Assembly (NCBI RefSeq): GCF_040954835.1
Contig: NC_090711.1
Coordinates: forward strand, 1,247,501-1,311,500
Direction of reading: 5' to 3'
DNA: 64,000 nt
Source of the DNA: Lepisosteus oculatus
Lineage: Eukaryota > Chordata > Actinopteri > Semionotiformes > Lepisosteidae
Shown here: positions 25,545 to 38,500 of the stretch, one piece after another
Layout of the letters: every line of letters starts with the position of its first letter
Position numbering within the stretch: the first letter of the stretch is position 1
Notes under the pieces: generated by a model
The model's input: only the letters and a program-made list of their open reading frames with translations
Databases searched by the model: none
Told to the model about the DNA's origin: nothing
Translations under genes and position numbers: made by a program

Positions 25545-25760
25545 TGTTCTGGTGAATCTCAAAGCACAACCACACCAGATCGCCCCTTGCGCTAATACTG
25601 CGGCACCGTGGGCGGGCAGCTTGTTCCACACTCCTGCCACTCTTCGTGTAAAGGAAGTCTTTCCCACCCCCACCCCTCCTTCTCGGTTTGAATGCACTCC
25701 CTCCCGTTTGCACTGCAGCCCTCACGGTCTCGCTGTTCACCGTGAAGACGTCTGCAGGGT
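25545..25760 (+). repeat. Interspersed repeat, family B copy 2
   Basis: It carries CTTGTTCCACACTCCTGCCA, TGTAAAGGAAGTC and TTGAATGCACTCCCT in that order, matching the copy at 15235-15445 block for block. The family is unnamed. Confidence 0.55.
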
Positions 25761-25983
25761 CCCCTCGCAGTCTCCGTTCGAGGCTGGAGGGGTACAGCTA
25801 CCTCGGGCTGTCAGGGTAGGACCCCGCTGCACGCCCCGGGGGTGTAGGATGACTCGAGGACCACAGCGATCCGAACCAGCTGCTGAAACTGTAAACCAGT
25901 GTGGGTGGAGGTGGTGGGGGGTGAGGTGACTTGTTTTGGGTGGCTCTTGCGGCAGTTGGGTTCTGGAGAATTTCGCTGAATCC

Positions 25984-26036
25984 CTGAATGAATGAATGAA
26001 TGAATGAACGAATGAACGAACGGACGGACGAGCGAA
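25984..26036. repeat. Degenerate (GAAT)n microsatellite
   Basis: GAAT repeats grade into GAAC, GGAC and GAGC variants. It is a simple tetranucleotide array decaying towards its 3' end. Confidence 0.85.
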
Positions 26037-27497
26037 AGGGTTTTGCTTCTGAATCGTTTTCCGCGCCGGAGTTGTCAGAGCTTTAAATTGACCCCTGTGG
26101 TATTTCCGAGCGCCGTGAGCCCTGCGCGCAGGTAGGGGAGCCCAGCCTGTCTCTCGGGGTCTGCGCTTCATGGGAGAGCGCCTGCGATCCCACAGCACGC
26201 CGGAGAGGGGGGGCAGCTTTCGACACCCGCCTGCCTCAACCTGCCAACGTGCCTTATCTCCCTACCTGTATCCTCCAGAACGGCTCACAAAGTTACAAAA
26301 TGTTCTTTCTTCCGTGGGAACAGTCTGGACTGCGTGGGAACAAAGGGCGTGGTTTTTTTCTTCTTCATTTTCGGTTTGGACTCTGTTTTCCAGGCGCTGC
26401 CAGACTCTGAGCTCCTCGACTTGACGAGCCCGCTTGCTGCGCGCTCACCCGTGTCGTGACGGAGCAGCTGGGAGAGACTTTGATAGTGACCGTGTCGGGA
26501 CGCTGTTCCGTGACCCAGCTCCATTCCTGTAAGGGAGCTGCGTTTTAATTCCCATAAATTCCCAATGTATTCCCCCCCTCCCTCTCCCCTCATTATCAGC
26601 CACATGAAGACTTTTGCCCAAGAAACACCGCAAAAAAAAACGGTTTTAATTGCAACTTTGGAACAGGATTTTTTATTTTCTTTTTTTACATCACACAGAG
26701 TGCAAATCTTACAAAGTGAGAAAGGGCACGGCCCACAGCTATAAGAATGCACAAACTATTTTGGATCCGAAAGGAAGGAAATGTCATGTTTGTATTACAG
26801 TACTACCGTCCACCAGATGCGTTTATGATGACACACGGCGCTTGGCTTGCAGGAGGTGAGTTAATGTTCCCGTTTCATTCATAAAGTTTAGCGAAACTCC
26901 AAAGGTCATGCAAAGGTTTCCCAACTTCCGCCCGAGTTTCGCGCCACGGGCTTATCTGCAGCGAGCAGAGAGAGCCCAGGACCGCAGCTCGTTTCCACAC
27001 CAGCGCGGCCCCACAGGAAACCCGTCTCGGCCACCCCTCTCTCCTGCGCCGGGTCCCCCATATTACCACAGCGCGCTGGACGAGAATAAAACCGCACCAG
27101 TGAGGTAATAATTCAGAGCTCGGGTTGCAACAGGCCGGGCGCGAAATAACACAACCCGATACTAGGTTATGAACTTGACACTTCCCTGTTCTTAAGGCAC
27201 GGCTGCATTTCTGCAGGACAGGCGTGTGTTTCCCTGACTGGACTGGATGTGCCATTCAAAGCATGTATGTGAACCTTAGCCAGCAGCAAAAACTTTAAAT
27301 AACTTTACAAAGTTAAGCAACATATTACCCCAACAGCACAGTAAATATAATGCATTATTAATGTCTCTTACAATAAGAAAATGCAATGTACTACAGTACA
27401 TTCTGTGCATATACGTACATTGCTAGCTAAATTGAGCAGGGTAGAGGTCTTAAACTGGAAGAGCTGTATAAGTCCACTCAGAGTGGCGAGAGGCACA

Positions 27498-27790
27498 CGG
27501 TATAAACAGCCAGGGGCGAAATGCACGGAAGGCTGTAAAAGCCTTTTGTCTGCAGAAAGGAATGCCCGCGCGGGGGGCGGGTAGCATTACAGGACACCCG
27601 CGCGGAAATGGCTTCCATATATGGGCTGCGGGGGCGCGCCTGCCTGCAGCCGCCTGCGCGCAGCTCCTGAATGGGCCTTTGTGGAGGTGGGCAGGCAGGC
27701 AGGCAGGCAGGCAGCTGGGCTGCGGGAGCTGTCTCGGCTGCGCCGGGCTCCGCGTGTCGGAAATCTGCACAAAGACCTCGGCTGCGCCAG
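27498..27790. promoter_or_regulatory. CpG-rich patch with TATA-like motif, GC box and CArG box
   Basis: TATAAA lies at 27501-27506, a GGGGGGCGGG box at about 27574-27583 and a perfect palindromic SRF site CCATATATGG at 27615-27624. The sequence that follows is CpG-rich. A GGCA tetranucleotide run occupies about 27690-27713. The set looks like a promoter or enhancer, but I find no transcript or coding exon attached to it. Confidence 0.35.
27689..27714. repeat. (GGCA)n microsatellite
   Basis: About six perfect GGCA units. Confidence 0.85.
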
Positions 27791-30700
27791 AGTTTAGGAA
27801 AGGAGAGGGACTTCCTGCTCGGTGATCTTTGGGAATCTTAAGACTGCGGGAAGCAGATCTGAACTGATGTAACACGACATTTTTTTTTTACAAAAGCCTA
27901 CCGAACCGCAAATAAGGAAGCTCGAGATTCTGAATCAATATTCATATGCTTGCTGTGTGTGAAAGTCCTGTTCTTCCTCTTGTACTTCCTCTTCGGCAAG
28001 ATTCCCAGTTTGAGAATTACTAGCTCCCGCAGGCGGTCCCCGCCCCCTCCCTCCTGCACTACAGTCACAAAATAAGTTACATTTAGAACTGCGGTAAGTG
28101 CAAAACGACAAATGCCATCGAGCCTCCGTGCACGTCCTCCTGATCTCTGGGGTCAGACAGCAGTACAGTTCGAGCGCGGGGAAAGTGTCAGCCCCTCGTG
28201 CAGGTGAGCTGCGCTCTGGTCACTGCGACCCCCTGGGACCACGCCACTGCGCTGCAGGGAGAGCCCTGAACCTCACAACAGCCACTTCAGTGACTCACTG
28301 ACTCATTGCACTGCTTTGTGTCACAGTCAATCACAATTACTTGCAGCAAAGCCTACTAAACAGTTCACAATGTTGTGTGTAAGTCAGTTGAGAATTTGAT
28401 CACCCTTTGGTGCTTGTGGCGCCTGAGCCAGCACAAGCACTGCAGGTTACAGCGGGCTCCTGGACTTTCTGCAGGGACCCTGCTGCCTAACGGACTGCAT
28501 GCCCTGAGCAGGACCGCTGCAGGCCGGCACAGAAAGTGGCAATGACCGGCGCGGCGTTGAAATAAAATGCAATAACGTGAGGAGAGGGCTGGGAGGATGC
28601 TGGGCCCGACACGTGCTGCTGGAGAGGGCAGTGAGTCCACTCTGGGTACGAATACAAGGCAGTGCGATGGGTAGGAGCGCTCGGAACGCTTACTGCTGTT
28701 CTTCTCCAGCCAAGTGTGTTTTATCCTCTATTTTTAGGCACCATTTTGCTGCTGTGCTCTGTAATAATCTGTAGCTTCCTGTCCACGCTGGGAGCACAGA
28801 CCTCTGACCGCCTTCTCCTGTCCAGGGAACTGCGCACGTGGGGCAGTGGGCTTGCATTCCTTCATGCCTGCGCATCTGTGGGTCTTTGCAGCCAGTTTGA
28901 ATGGGCCAGGTGAGCTCTCCCGCAGCTGGGCTCGGTGGAGGAAGCAGCCAGCATTGACAGGTTTGTGCCTCCAAGTGCAAAAGACAAGCCCTGAAGTTCA
29001 GACTGAAGCCTCCAGTCCCATCAGGACGAGCCTCTCTGGGCGTCTGCAGCGGCACGTGAACTGAGAGCACGTGGCCCACCTTGGGCGGGAGAGTTACCCC
29101 TCAGGAATGCCAGTGCCCAGTTTTACAACTGGGTGGACTGGAACAAGTGGGGTGCAGTACCAGCTCAAGGTCGTGTCCCTGGCACGATACCTCAAACTCC
29201 TAGTGGGGAGTCTTGGCATGAATTCATTCTTTCATCCCCCGCTGAAGAGCAGCCCCCTGCCCAGCAGAGCAGGGGAGAGCTTTAGGATTTTCGCTAGAAC
29301 TTTTTTTTTTTACATGGACACAAAATAAAGCGCTTGATGGGAATGTTTGATTTTGTTTTCACAGGAGAAAGAAAGGGCCCAGATTGCTGTGAGGCATCAC
29401 TGCTGGAAATACAGCTTCACCAGTTACACAACTACAGGTACACAGGGAGCACAGGTGGGCCAGGGCAGCCGGACAAAGCTCACCTCCATGTGCCGAACGC
29501 GCTCCTGGCGGAGAGTGTGGGTGTTCAGGGCGGGGGCACACGGGGGCTGGCGCTCTGGGTGATAACGGCCGGCTGTAAGGGCTGGATGAGAGGATTCAAT
29601 CTGGGCTGGAGACACTCGGCTTCACCGTAAGGCAAAGGCCAGACGACTCCTGGCTGAGGCATGATGTCAAGGAGCTCATCTCCAGCTTGGGAGGGGAATA
29701 TCAAAGGAAAAGGCTTTTCAGGGGGTGCTGAGAAACTCTTATTATACATATGTGCTTTATATTTTAAGTGTCCTGCGAATACAATTGTATTTGAAAAATA
29801 CGGCGCACTTTAACAAGGACACTTTTCCCAGTGCGTGCAGTTCATGACTGAGCTGCCTGTGAGCGGTGTTAACAGAACGGGCTGGATGGGCCACAGCGCT
29901 GAAGGCTCAGACAGCTCAGGGACCCGATTTCGATTAAAAAAATGAAATTGAAAACCAGAAATCCTGTTTTTTTTTCGAATTGTTCTGAAAAAGAGGCCGT
30001 CACGTCCTGCTGAGGAGAAACGTGGGGAAGGGAGAGGCTGTGATGTAAGAGGCTCAGCGAGACCCCGGGGGGCTGGCGCCGCTAACCGTCGCTCTCTGCG
30101 GTCTGCGCTGGCCGACGGCACAGCAGCTTCCAGGAACGCGGCCCACTGGGCCAGCCTGCAGGCTTCCTGAGCAGAAGGAGCGTTGTGCTTCGTCATGGGG
30201 GTCTGCGGAGCGATTACCCCTGGGAGGGAGGGGTCTGCACAGCCCAGGCGACCCAACGGCCCTGTGATAACGTTCCGGAGCGAAAGAGGAAGGGGCAGGA
30301 TCCGCCGCCGCCGCGCCCGGAGCAGGAGCAGGAGCACGCTCTGTTCCTCTCTCCGCGGCTGTGCTGCACGCGGCCCCCGGGCCAGGGCCCTCCTGATAGC
30401 GGCCCGGCTCTCAGCACAGATGCCCGTGTCCGATCCCGGCTTTTGTTGTGGAGATTACCAGACCGGTGGGCTTATCTCTGCTTCCAGAGTCTGTGTGGGC
30501 CTGGGCTGCTCCAGTTCTTCCTTGATTGGGAAGGGTTCTGCGAAGCAGCAGAGAGGTGGTTTTCCCTGGAAAGAGGTGTGAAGCTCTCAGTTTGATTCCC
30601 GAGTAAAGTCACACGGAGTGCCCCCTCCCCACCGTGACCCTGACCCCCCCCAGCCTCAGCGCAGGGGATCCTGTAACCGACACTCGATCCTTTAGGGTGG

Positions 30701-33700
30701 TGCAGCTGTGAGCTGCAGTTGGGCTCTGGCCTGTGTTCATGTGTTTTATAGCGCTGTAGAAAAATCCCACCCACTCCTCAGAACAGAAAAGATGCAGGCA
30801 GGCTTGATTTGCAGAAGCCCATTATATTCTCCTAATGAGTGTCTTCTGGTAAAACTGAGGCGTCAGCTGACTCCTAAGTCATTCTGGGGAAGCAGCAGTC
30901 CTGTGCCGAAAAACACGTCTCACAGAATCTTAACGCCCCTGGGGGCCACTGGCTCTTAACTGATGTCACTGCTGCCAGGGGGTCAGAGGTCACGGTAACC
31001 GCTCCTGTTTATCACTCAGACATGAAGAGCTATTGTCACAGATAGCCAAACTGTCTTCAGGTTGTGTCATTTAAAAAAAAAAAAGTTTAGAATTATCTGG
31101 AAGAGCAAAGAAAGCAGCTTCAGCACTTTCCACTTGCTCTCAGAAGAGCAGCTGAGCTGATAAAGTAGCTTTAGGTTCCGTGTTGCAAAAAGACACACTA
31201 ACTAGACACACTAGCTAGAAGTGAACTGTGCCCCACCACACACTGCTGCTGCAAAAGTTTTTACAGTTCAGGCTCCTTTCTGGGTGGTCTGAAGCTCAGG
31301 ATGCAGCCTCTTCTTCATGTGATGAAGAGTCACTCGCGCTGCACATACAGAGATTTGCAGCATGAAGGTACTGGTACTGCAGGGCACTTCCCAGCTCTTC
31401 TGGCTCTGCCCCAGTGCCACCCAGCTAACTGGGCAACCGCAGGCACCATCCCTTGCCTCCAGACAGACATCTACAGCGCTGGCCACGCAGCCCGGCACAG
31501 AGCGCCCCGCTGGAAAGTGCTTGGTTTTCGAAAGTGGTGAGTGAAGAGCTGGGCAGGTCTGAGTGGAGACTTTCACTTCCCCGTTCTCGCTGTCCATTCA
31601 TGCTGTTCGCTCGTGGGAGCAATGGAGTCTGGGACCTGGAAGGTGTTTCAAAACAAACTCCCACAGATACATGAGAGATCCCCCGTTTTAAGAGAAACTG
31701 GAGTTTAATTTAGTTCTGAATCACCGAAGCAGCGGCTCTGCTGTCTTCCTCAGGGCTGAGTCCCTGATGCTGCTCCAGAGAGGCCCGGTGCCGTGTGGAG
31801 GAAGAGGGGAGAGAGTTTCTTGAATGAGTCTCATTAGCGAGAGTGCTGCCTCATCATGCTGCACAGCGCGAGTGTGTGGACACAGGCGATGCTGCACTTT
31901 AATTGCAGAGGGCTGGATGGGCTGCTGACAGGATAATTGCGCCCTGCTGCTGTCAGCGCTGAGAGATTTTCAGGCGTGGCACCTCGTAAAACAAGAGGAG
32001 GTTAACTGGGGAGCCTTCAAACCAGCTGCACCTGCTGGGACGCCAGGGCTTTTACTGGACCCTTGTTTGCACTTGTGATTCCCTTCCTTAGACACCTATG
32101 GGACACGCGGAAGCTTTGAAGGATTTGTTATAGCAAATCGCTGGAATGCACTGCACACACAGAAAAACACGTGCATTTGAAGGGACAGTAAATGAGATAA
32201 AAATACAGTGTGCGGTAAAACTCCAAGGCAGTCAGAGACACAAGGAGACGCCCAGCATGCAGGGGAGCTGCAGTAAGGGGAGGCTGGAGACACAGCTGTC
32301 CTCCTGAGGCTGTGCTGTACTGAGCTACTGGGAGGGTGCAGGCTGTCTGCAAGGAGGAGGGGCAGCAGGGGCAGGGCTGACAGTGCATTGAGAGGGCAAT
32401 TAATTACCCCTTCAAAGCCTCCCTGTCAAGAGTGGCGGTGTGGAACAGTGTGAGCTCAGCGCCGAAATGAGAAACAGACCCTTCTGTGATGGGGCCTCGG
32501 GCTGCTGCACAGTGCCTCCTCACCCTGCGAGCAACATCTGTTTCTGTGCACAGGGTGAATGTGGAGCCCCTTCCTCCAGCTGACTGGGAGCTATTGTAAA
32601 CCGCCCCCCCCCTCTGCTGGCCCTGGCCTGGGGAGGAAACCTCCAGACTCTCGGAAGACGTGTTCTCTTTTCCAGGGCAGCATGTGCAGGCGGCACCAGT
32701 CGCATCCGACGCTCTAGCAATACTGTATGAATCCCAGCCCTGCGAACCCGCAGACACCCAAAAACGCCGCATCCAGCTGGCAGGTGGAGGGACCTGTGCT
32801 AAGCCAGCCTGTCTGGCAGCGATGGGTCAGCACGCATGGCAGGTGGGAAGGAAGCTTCACGAACGGACAAATCCTGACCATCCCGAGCCTGCTGGTGTTG
32901 GGGAGAATCTGCATGGAAAAGTCCGGGGCAGGCAGGCGCAGAGAGCCTCACGCCGGGACTGTCCGGAGCTCTAGGCAGGAGGGAGGCAGGAAGACGGAGT
33001 CACATGGAGCACGTGTTCCCCGAAGTCCGCCAGCGCTGTTTCTAGGAACTCGGAGCGGCGCGCTGAGAGCAGCGTCCCCCAGACCCTCGCGCCCGGGCGA
33101 GAGTTATTTCTAGCCGCTCGGGCCCCGTGCGCGGTGAGGCCTGTCCATATAGGGCAGGTTTCTGGCCGAGCCGACTTGCAGCTGATGTGCTCAGTTAGCG
33201 GCAGCCTGACGCCTCCCCCAGCGTCAGCACTCTGCCCGGCCGGCCGCAGCTGGACAGGGGTCAGCGCGTCCCGCCGCAGAAGACTCGGCCAGCAGCGGCT
33301 CCGGAGATAGCGCAGGACAATAACTAGTGCGTACACCACACGTCCAGATGTCTCATGGATTTCATTTGTGCGCATACAACACAACCTCATTAAGGATCAG
33401 AGAAACGTGTCTCCTTATTATGTTCTATCACTACAGAGAACTGGAGGCACTTCTCTACACAGAGTCTGGAAAAGCCACTCAGTCACGTTGTGGAAGCTGA
33501 TTTACCAACACTTGTCACTCTGATCAATTGGTTGCTAAAAACCAAACAAGCCAGAGCCCCTCCTCTTCTTTTCACACATTCTTCTGATTTTGTATCAGTG
33601 GATGATCTGGAGCAGAGACTGAATGCACTCTAATGGCTTTGGCTTGTGTGGAAATCTGCTGACTCACCCCACAGGTCAATGATCTCAAGTAAAAGTGCAT

Positions 33701-34337
33701 GACTCAGCACTTTAAACTGACTGCAAATGCTTCATCCCAAGAGCTGCTGGACACTTGAATAGTTGGGCTTAGGGCACTATTGTACACTCTGTGACAACAC
33801 TGCCTGGTGTGAGGGGATTCAGTATAAACACTTCAACCTCAGGCTGCAGCTGAAGGAGACACACTTACTGAATCCTAGGTTAAACACTTTGGAAACATAA
33901 AGATGTCCCCAAATTGACAGTAATTAATGTGTCTCTTAAATGTCTTAAAAGCTTATACTTTTGATCTGCAATACACTAGACTATATTCTGAGAAGTTCCA
34001 AACAGCATTTTTTTTCTTTTTCTTAGTTCTTTTGATGGCAATTTCCTATCTTTAACGTTTGCTGTTTGTCTTCCATTCCTCTTCCTGATCCAAGCATGAC
34101 TGAGCCATAACTGGGAGTTTGGAAGGAGAGGACTCATTCAATCAGGGGGTGTTTCTGGAAACTGGGTCACCGACAATATCTGAAATAACCAGGGAAGTGA
34201 TGATTCATTTTAAAATCATCCTGGTGCCCGGTGTCTACTGGGTGAGAGACAGCTCCAGCTCATCCTGTGAGGGTTATTGAAAGTTGCTGGAGGGATGTAA
34301 GTGAACATTCCTTTAGCCCAGTAGAAGGTCCTGTCTC

Positions 34338-34400
34338 GGAGGAAAGTGCGCTCTGGGATCCTGGGCTGACCTGACCTGATCCGGACCTCTCTGGCTCAGC
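34338..34400. repeat. Unclassified dispersed repeat, copy 1
   Basis: CTCGGAGGAAAGTGCGCTCT, GGATCCTG and GCTGACCTGACCTGATCCGG recur in order at 36928-37012 with a few substitutions and a short insertion. Only these two copies are recognised in the window. Confidence 0.6.
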
Positions 34401-36543
34401 GTGTTAAGAGCAGGGTACAGAGCGCTGAGGCTGCGGTGAAGCAGAAGACGTGGGAGACACTAGCGCTCCACAGCGCTGGCCTGGGGACACCAAGGGGACG
34501 CTCATGAGACTGACCGCCGCGCGGATTCCACCCGGGGAGCCTCACAGGGCGCGAGGCCATGTGACTCTTTCATGAGTGATTTCTGATTGTGCCGTACGGG
34601 CAAGAGAAACAGGGGGGCGTCTGTCTGGTGTGACTCCGAGCCCCGTGACCCCCGCATGGGCGTGACGACTGTGGCCGCCCCACCCTGCAGCCCGCCCTCG
34701 TCTCACGCGCAATACACAGCTCAATAAGCCATTTGTCCTGCTCTGGTGTCCAGTCGAAGAGCTGAATGTCATCTTTTAATGACACAGCATTCCTTCGATA
34801 CCTCCCCAGGCCTCGGGCGCAGTCGCAGTGCCCTTCCTCTCTTCAGGAGAGCGCCCTCCGCCACGCTGCCCTGCCCACCTGGGGCTGCGCTTGCTGATGT
34901 TTTCCTTCGGCACGGGGGGGGTGCACTTGGCTGGCGGGAGGCGAGCCGAGAGAAGGCCCAATCGCTTTGAGCCCCTCGGTCAAGAGCAACACTCAGCACA
35001 GCCCTGAACAGAGCTGGCCGCTGGACAGAGGGAAAAAAGACCTCTGGGGTCACCGCCCAGTTCAACCAAATGAAGACAATCAGGCAGCCCAGCAAAAAGT
35101 GTGATGCTTCAGACCGACACTAGAGTCTCTGGAGGCTCCATCCAAAGAGCTTGTACAGCTTAGCAGGACATGCTTTTAAACACACCAGATATTGCATGTA
35201 AACGTACTTCAATTAGAGTATGTATTCTACAGTATGCAGAGTGGATCGAGTGGATCGACGTCATTTACTGGACTCACTGTCTTGAACAGTCTCCTTTGAC
35301 ACTCAGCCGGGTCAGTGAGGCTCACTGCAGCCCACCAGCCCAGCGCTTGCGGTTCTGTCTGCTCTGGCAGCGCAGTCGCCCTTCCCTCCTCTGGAGCTGG
35401 GGGCGCACATACCCCCATCTTCACACGCACTGCCTGACATCTTCTTCTCCCCGAGCAGCGCGGAGACCACAGCCCGGCAGAGATCCCACCGGTCCTGCCT
35501 CCTGAGGGAGAAAAGGGCAAAATGAGAAGCAGTCACGTGAGAACCCGACCACCCACTCCCAGTCATCGGAATGAAGTCTCGTGGCCAGGACAGTGTTTCC
35601 TTCTCAGCCTGTGCACTTCCACGCTTCAGCTCAGGGGGAGAATCCTCTACTCTGACCACTAAAAATAGTTTTCCCATTTCCTACGTGTACAAATTCCTCC
35701 ACAGCTATTGTACCGCAGTCACTCTGCTGGTATTTTAACGAGTGCCAGTTCAACAAAGAACCAAAATCATGCCAGAATTTCTTGTTTTTTCCCCAGGATA
35801 ATTGTGAGCACCTTTGAACCTCGATTCTTTGTTTCCAGCCTGCTCTCTTGCAGTGATTCACTGGACTACACCACGTCCTGTCGGGAGAATTCATGATTTG
35901 GCAGATTAAGGAGATGGTCTCCGTTTTGGCCACAATTAAAAACATCCGGGAATTATTTTGTGTGTGTGTGTGATCTGAAACAGGATGCAGGAGTGCTTTT
36001 TCCAGCCAGAGTACAAGAAAGCAGGAAGAGAAACTGCAACTATGTGCTCCTGTTGCCTCCCAGAGGACAGAACAGCTTCTTTCCATTTTATTCAGAACAG
36101 TACTTCTTACTGAAACCAGGACTCTTTGTGGTTTTCTTCACTCTTTGTGGTCTTCTTCACTCATCCTGCAAAATGTAGAAGCACAGAGAGAAAAATGCAG
36201 TCATGTCAGACATCATAAATTAACATTTTTAAATTTTTCATTACAAAAAATATCTGGCAAGAAAGAAACTGTTTCTAGAAAGGCTTCATCAGTTATACCA
36301 TCCCCCCCTAGTGGCAAACCCAGGGAACCTAAAATGTGTGTTTATGATCAAATGTTTTTCTTTAAATTGACAGAGCCCGTTTTTCACACCAACAATATCC
36401 CCAACAATATTGTTCTTTCAGGCCTTTTATGAAACCTCATCTTTTGAAAGACAAAATTGAACCGCTCCTGCAATCCAGTGTTTAATTTTAACCGATGGGT
36501 TAGTTTGCAGTCCTGGTTTTAATGTCAATCATAGGTGTTTTAC

Positions 36544-36790
36544 ACATTAATAATAATAATAAACTTTATTTTATATAGCACCTTTAAAGGTGGCCTCTCA
36601 AAGCGCTTTACAGGATGACAACAACAATAAATAAGAAGACTACACAAGATAAAATACAATTACAGTATACAGAGGAGACCATGGATGGTGGTACTAAGAA
36701 CAGCAGAGGGGTGAAGAATGGAACCAGTTCAGTAAAGACTTTTCTGAAGAAGAGGGTTTTGAGTCTGGATTTGAAGGCTCTGTGAACAAG
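36544..36790 (-). mobile_element. L2-like LINE 3' end, minus strand
   Basis: Read on the minus strand, the segment begins with a frame giving AFKSRLKTLFFRKVFTEL, the usual C-terminal end of L2-clade reverse transcriptase ORFs. An AT-rich 3' UTR follows, then CTGTAAAGCGCTTTGAGAGG and GGTGCTATATAAAATAAAG, ending in (ATT)n. The family is known to be 5'-truncated often; this copy keeps about 240 bases. Confidence 0.7.
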
Positions 36791-36927
36791 CCTCTGAAAC
36801 CAGCATGCCCCTGCTCTGATTGGGTTTATCCTCGCTGCAGCTCAAGGTAACTCAGCAAGATAAAAGATGAAGGGTAATCTTGTATTTCTTTTTGAAGTCA
36901 CGCGATCCTGTGGGTCTTGAGTGTTTA

Positions 36928-37012
36928 GACTCGGAGGAAAGCGTGCTCTCGGATCCTGCGCTCTCCTCAGTCCGTGCTGACCTGTCCTGATCCGGGCCTC
37001 CTCACCCCCACA
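36928..37012. repeat. Unclassified dispersed repeat, copy 2
   Basis: CTCGGAGGAAAGCGTGCTCT, GGATCCTG and GCTGACCTGTCCTGATCCGG match the copy at 34338, with about 20 extra bases between the second and third blocks. Confidence 0.6.
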
Positions 37013-38500
37013 GCTGCAGTGTGTGGCTCTAACAGTGAAACACATGTTTTTAAAACAGCTCCTTGATTAAGAATATGAATTGTAAAACACATCTCTAGTG
37101 AGTAGGTACTCTGTATTTCTTTGAGGACTGGAAATAATAGAAAAAACACATCTTTAGATTTTTTTTTTTTATTATTTGAGAAAACACATTGTTAATGGTT
37201 GAAAAAATAAATACATCTCTTGCGCGCCCTCCAGCACCCAGCCGACACAGGACCAGGCTCAGGGCTGGCGAGGCAGGATCACGGGACACAGCTTCACAGA
37301 GCCTCTCCGCTGTTTGGAGAGGGGTGGTCCCCCCCATGCAGTGCCAGCCCTGAGCCACCTTTCCTACACCTCACTCACGGCTGAAAGCTCCTTCACTCCA
37401 GTACAGAGCTCCAGGTGCTCTTAATGTGCATGTTTCATTACCCTGGACTTTTTCGAGATGTCTCCATATCATTCTTCACTGGGCTGCTGCTTGTTAATCA
37501 ATTTACTGACCCAGTTCTGTCTCTTCCTAGCTGACCATGCCTTGAGAAACACAGCCCTACCCACCTCCAGCAGGCTCTGAGCACCTTCACTGAAGTTCAC
37601 GGCTCTACGGCCTGGGGAAAGATTACTGAGGTGTGAGACACAGGAAAATGGAAACTGGAGGAAATGACCGGAAAGCAAATAAATACAGCTCTGTGGACAA
37701 ATGGCACAATTGTCAAATCCACCTTGCTGATCTTACCGCAGTAAAGTCCAGACCTGAGGTGGTGAGGTTTAAACTCTGAACACAGAGGATTCTGGGAATA
37801 AAAACCTGAAAAGGATAGTGTTCACGGTGCACGCCCCTGGGGGGGGGGGGAGGATTCATGGAGAGACGCTCCATCTCCGCACAAAAAAAACCCTGGGAAT
37901 TCGAGGCAATCCCCTCAGTTCCCAAACACCCAGCCAGCACACAGAGGGAAAGGCTCACGTCCATCTAGAATCAGCTGGCTGACCCAGCAGCATCCCTGCT
38001 CCTTCCCACACACAGGGCAGCAGCAGCTTTCTTTCCATTCAAAACAGAATGAAAGCATGAAAAAAAAGACAGGCTTGCTCCGCCCGGAGGTACTCAGCTC
38101 ATTCCCCGTTACCCGAAAACCATACAGAAACAATAGCACAAACAGTCAAGTTACGAGCAAATTAAACAAAAGAAAAACGTGTCGCACAGCAGATTTCTCA
38201 TGTCCAGGTCAGTCCGAAGAATGAACACGATCCGCCATTCTTCCTATCTTTTACCGGTTTGGACAACTCAGACACAGACGTCAGTCTCGCCTCAAGGTTC
38301 ATACAAGGGGTCTGCCCTGAACCCGCGGCCCTGGCTCCTGCTCTGCAGAGGGGGGCGCCAGCGAGGGAGGGCGAGAGGGGACAGTGGTAGTGGTAGGGAT
38401 GAGTGTGTAGTCCGTCCCCCGCGCTCAGGTGGGGTCAGGGTAGCGGGTGCGAGTGCTGTACCCCCTTTCACTCACGGCCCGCTGAACCCCGGGGGGGAAG

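Larger units (their letters stand above)
24560..38200. other. Intergenic region between the MYC gene and ERGIC3
   Basis: Apart from the repeats and patches listed separately, no convincing gene is visible in about 14 kb. Many short frames occur, especially in GC-rich stretches near 26-28 kb and 30-33 kb. None shows a domain, conserved motif or paired splice sites that would support a gene. Confidence 0.45.

Noticed and set aside
33699-33709. Perfect NF-E2/MAF-type site (ATGACTCAGCA)
   Set aside because: A single 11-base motif in unremarkable sequence is expected by chance in windows of this type. Nothing around it supports an enhancer.
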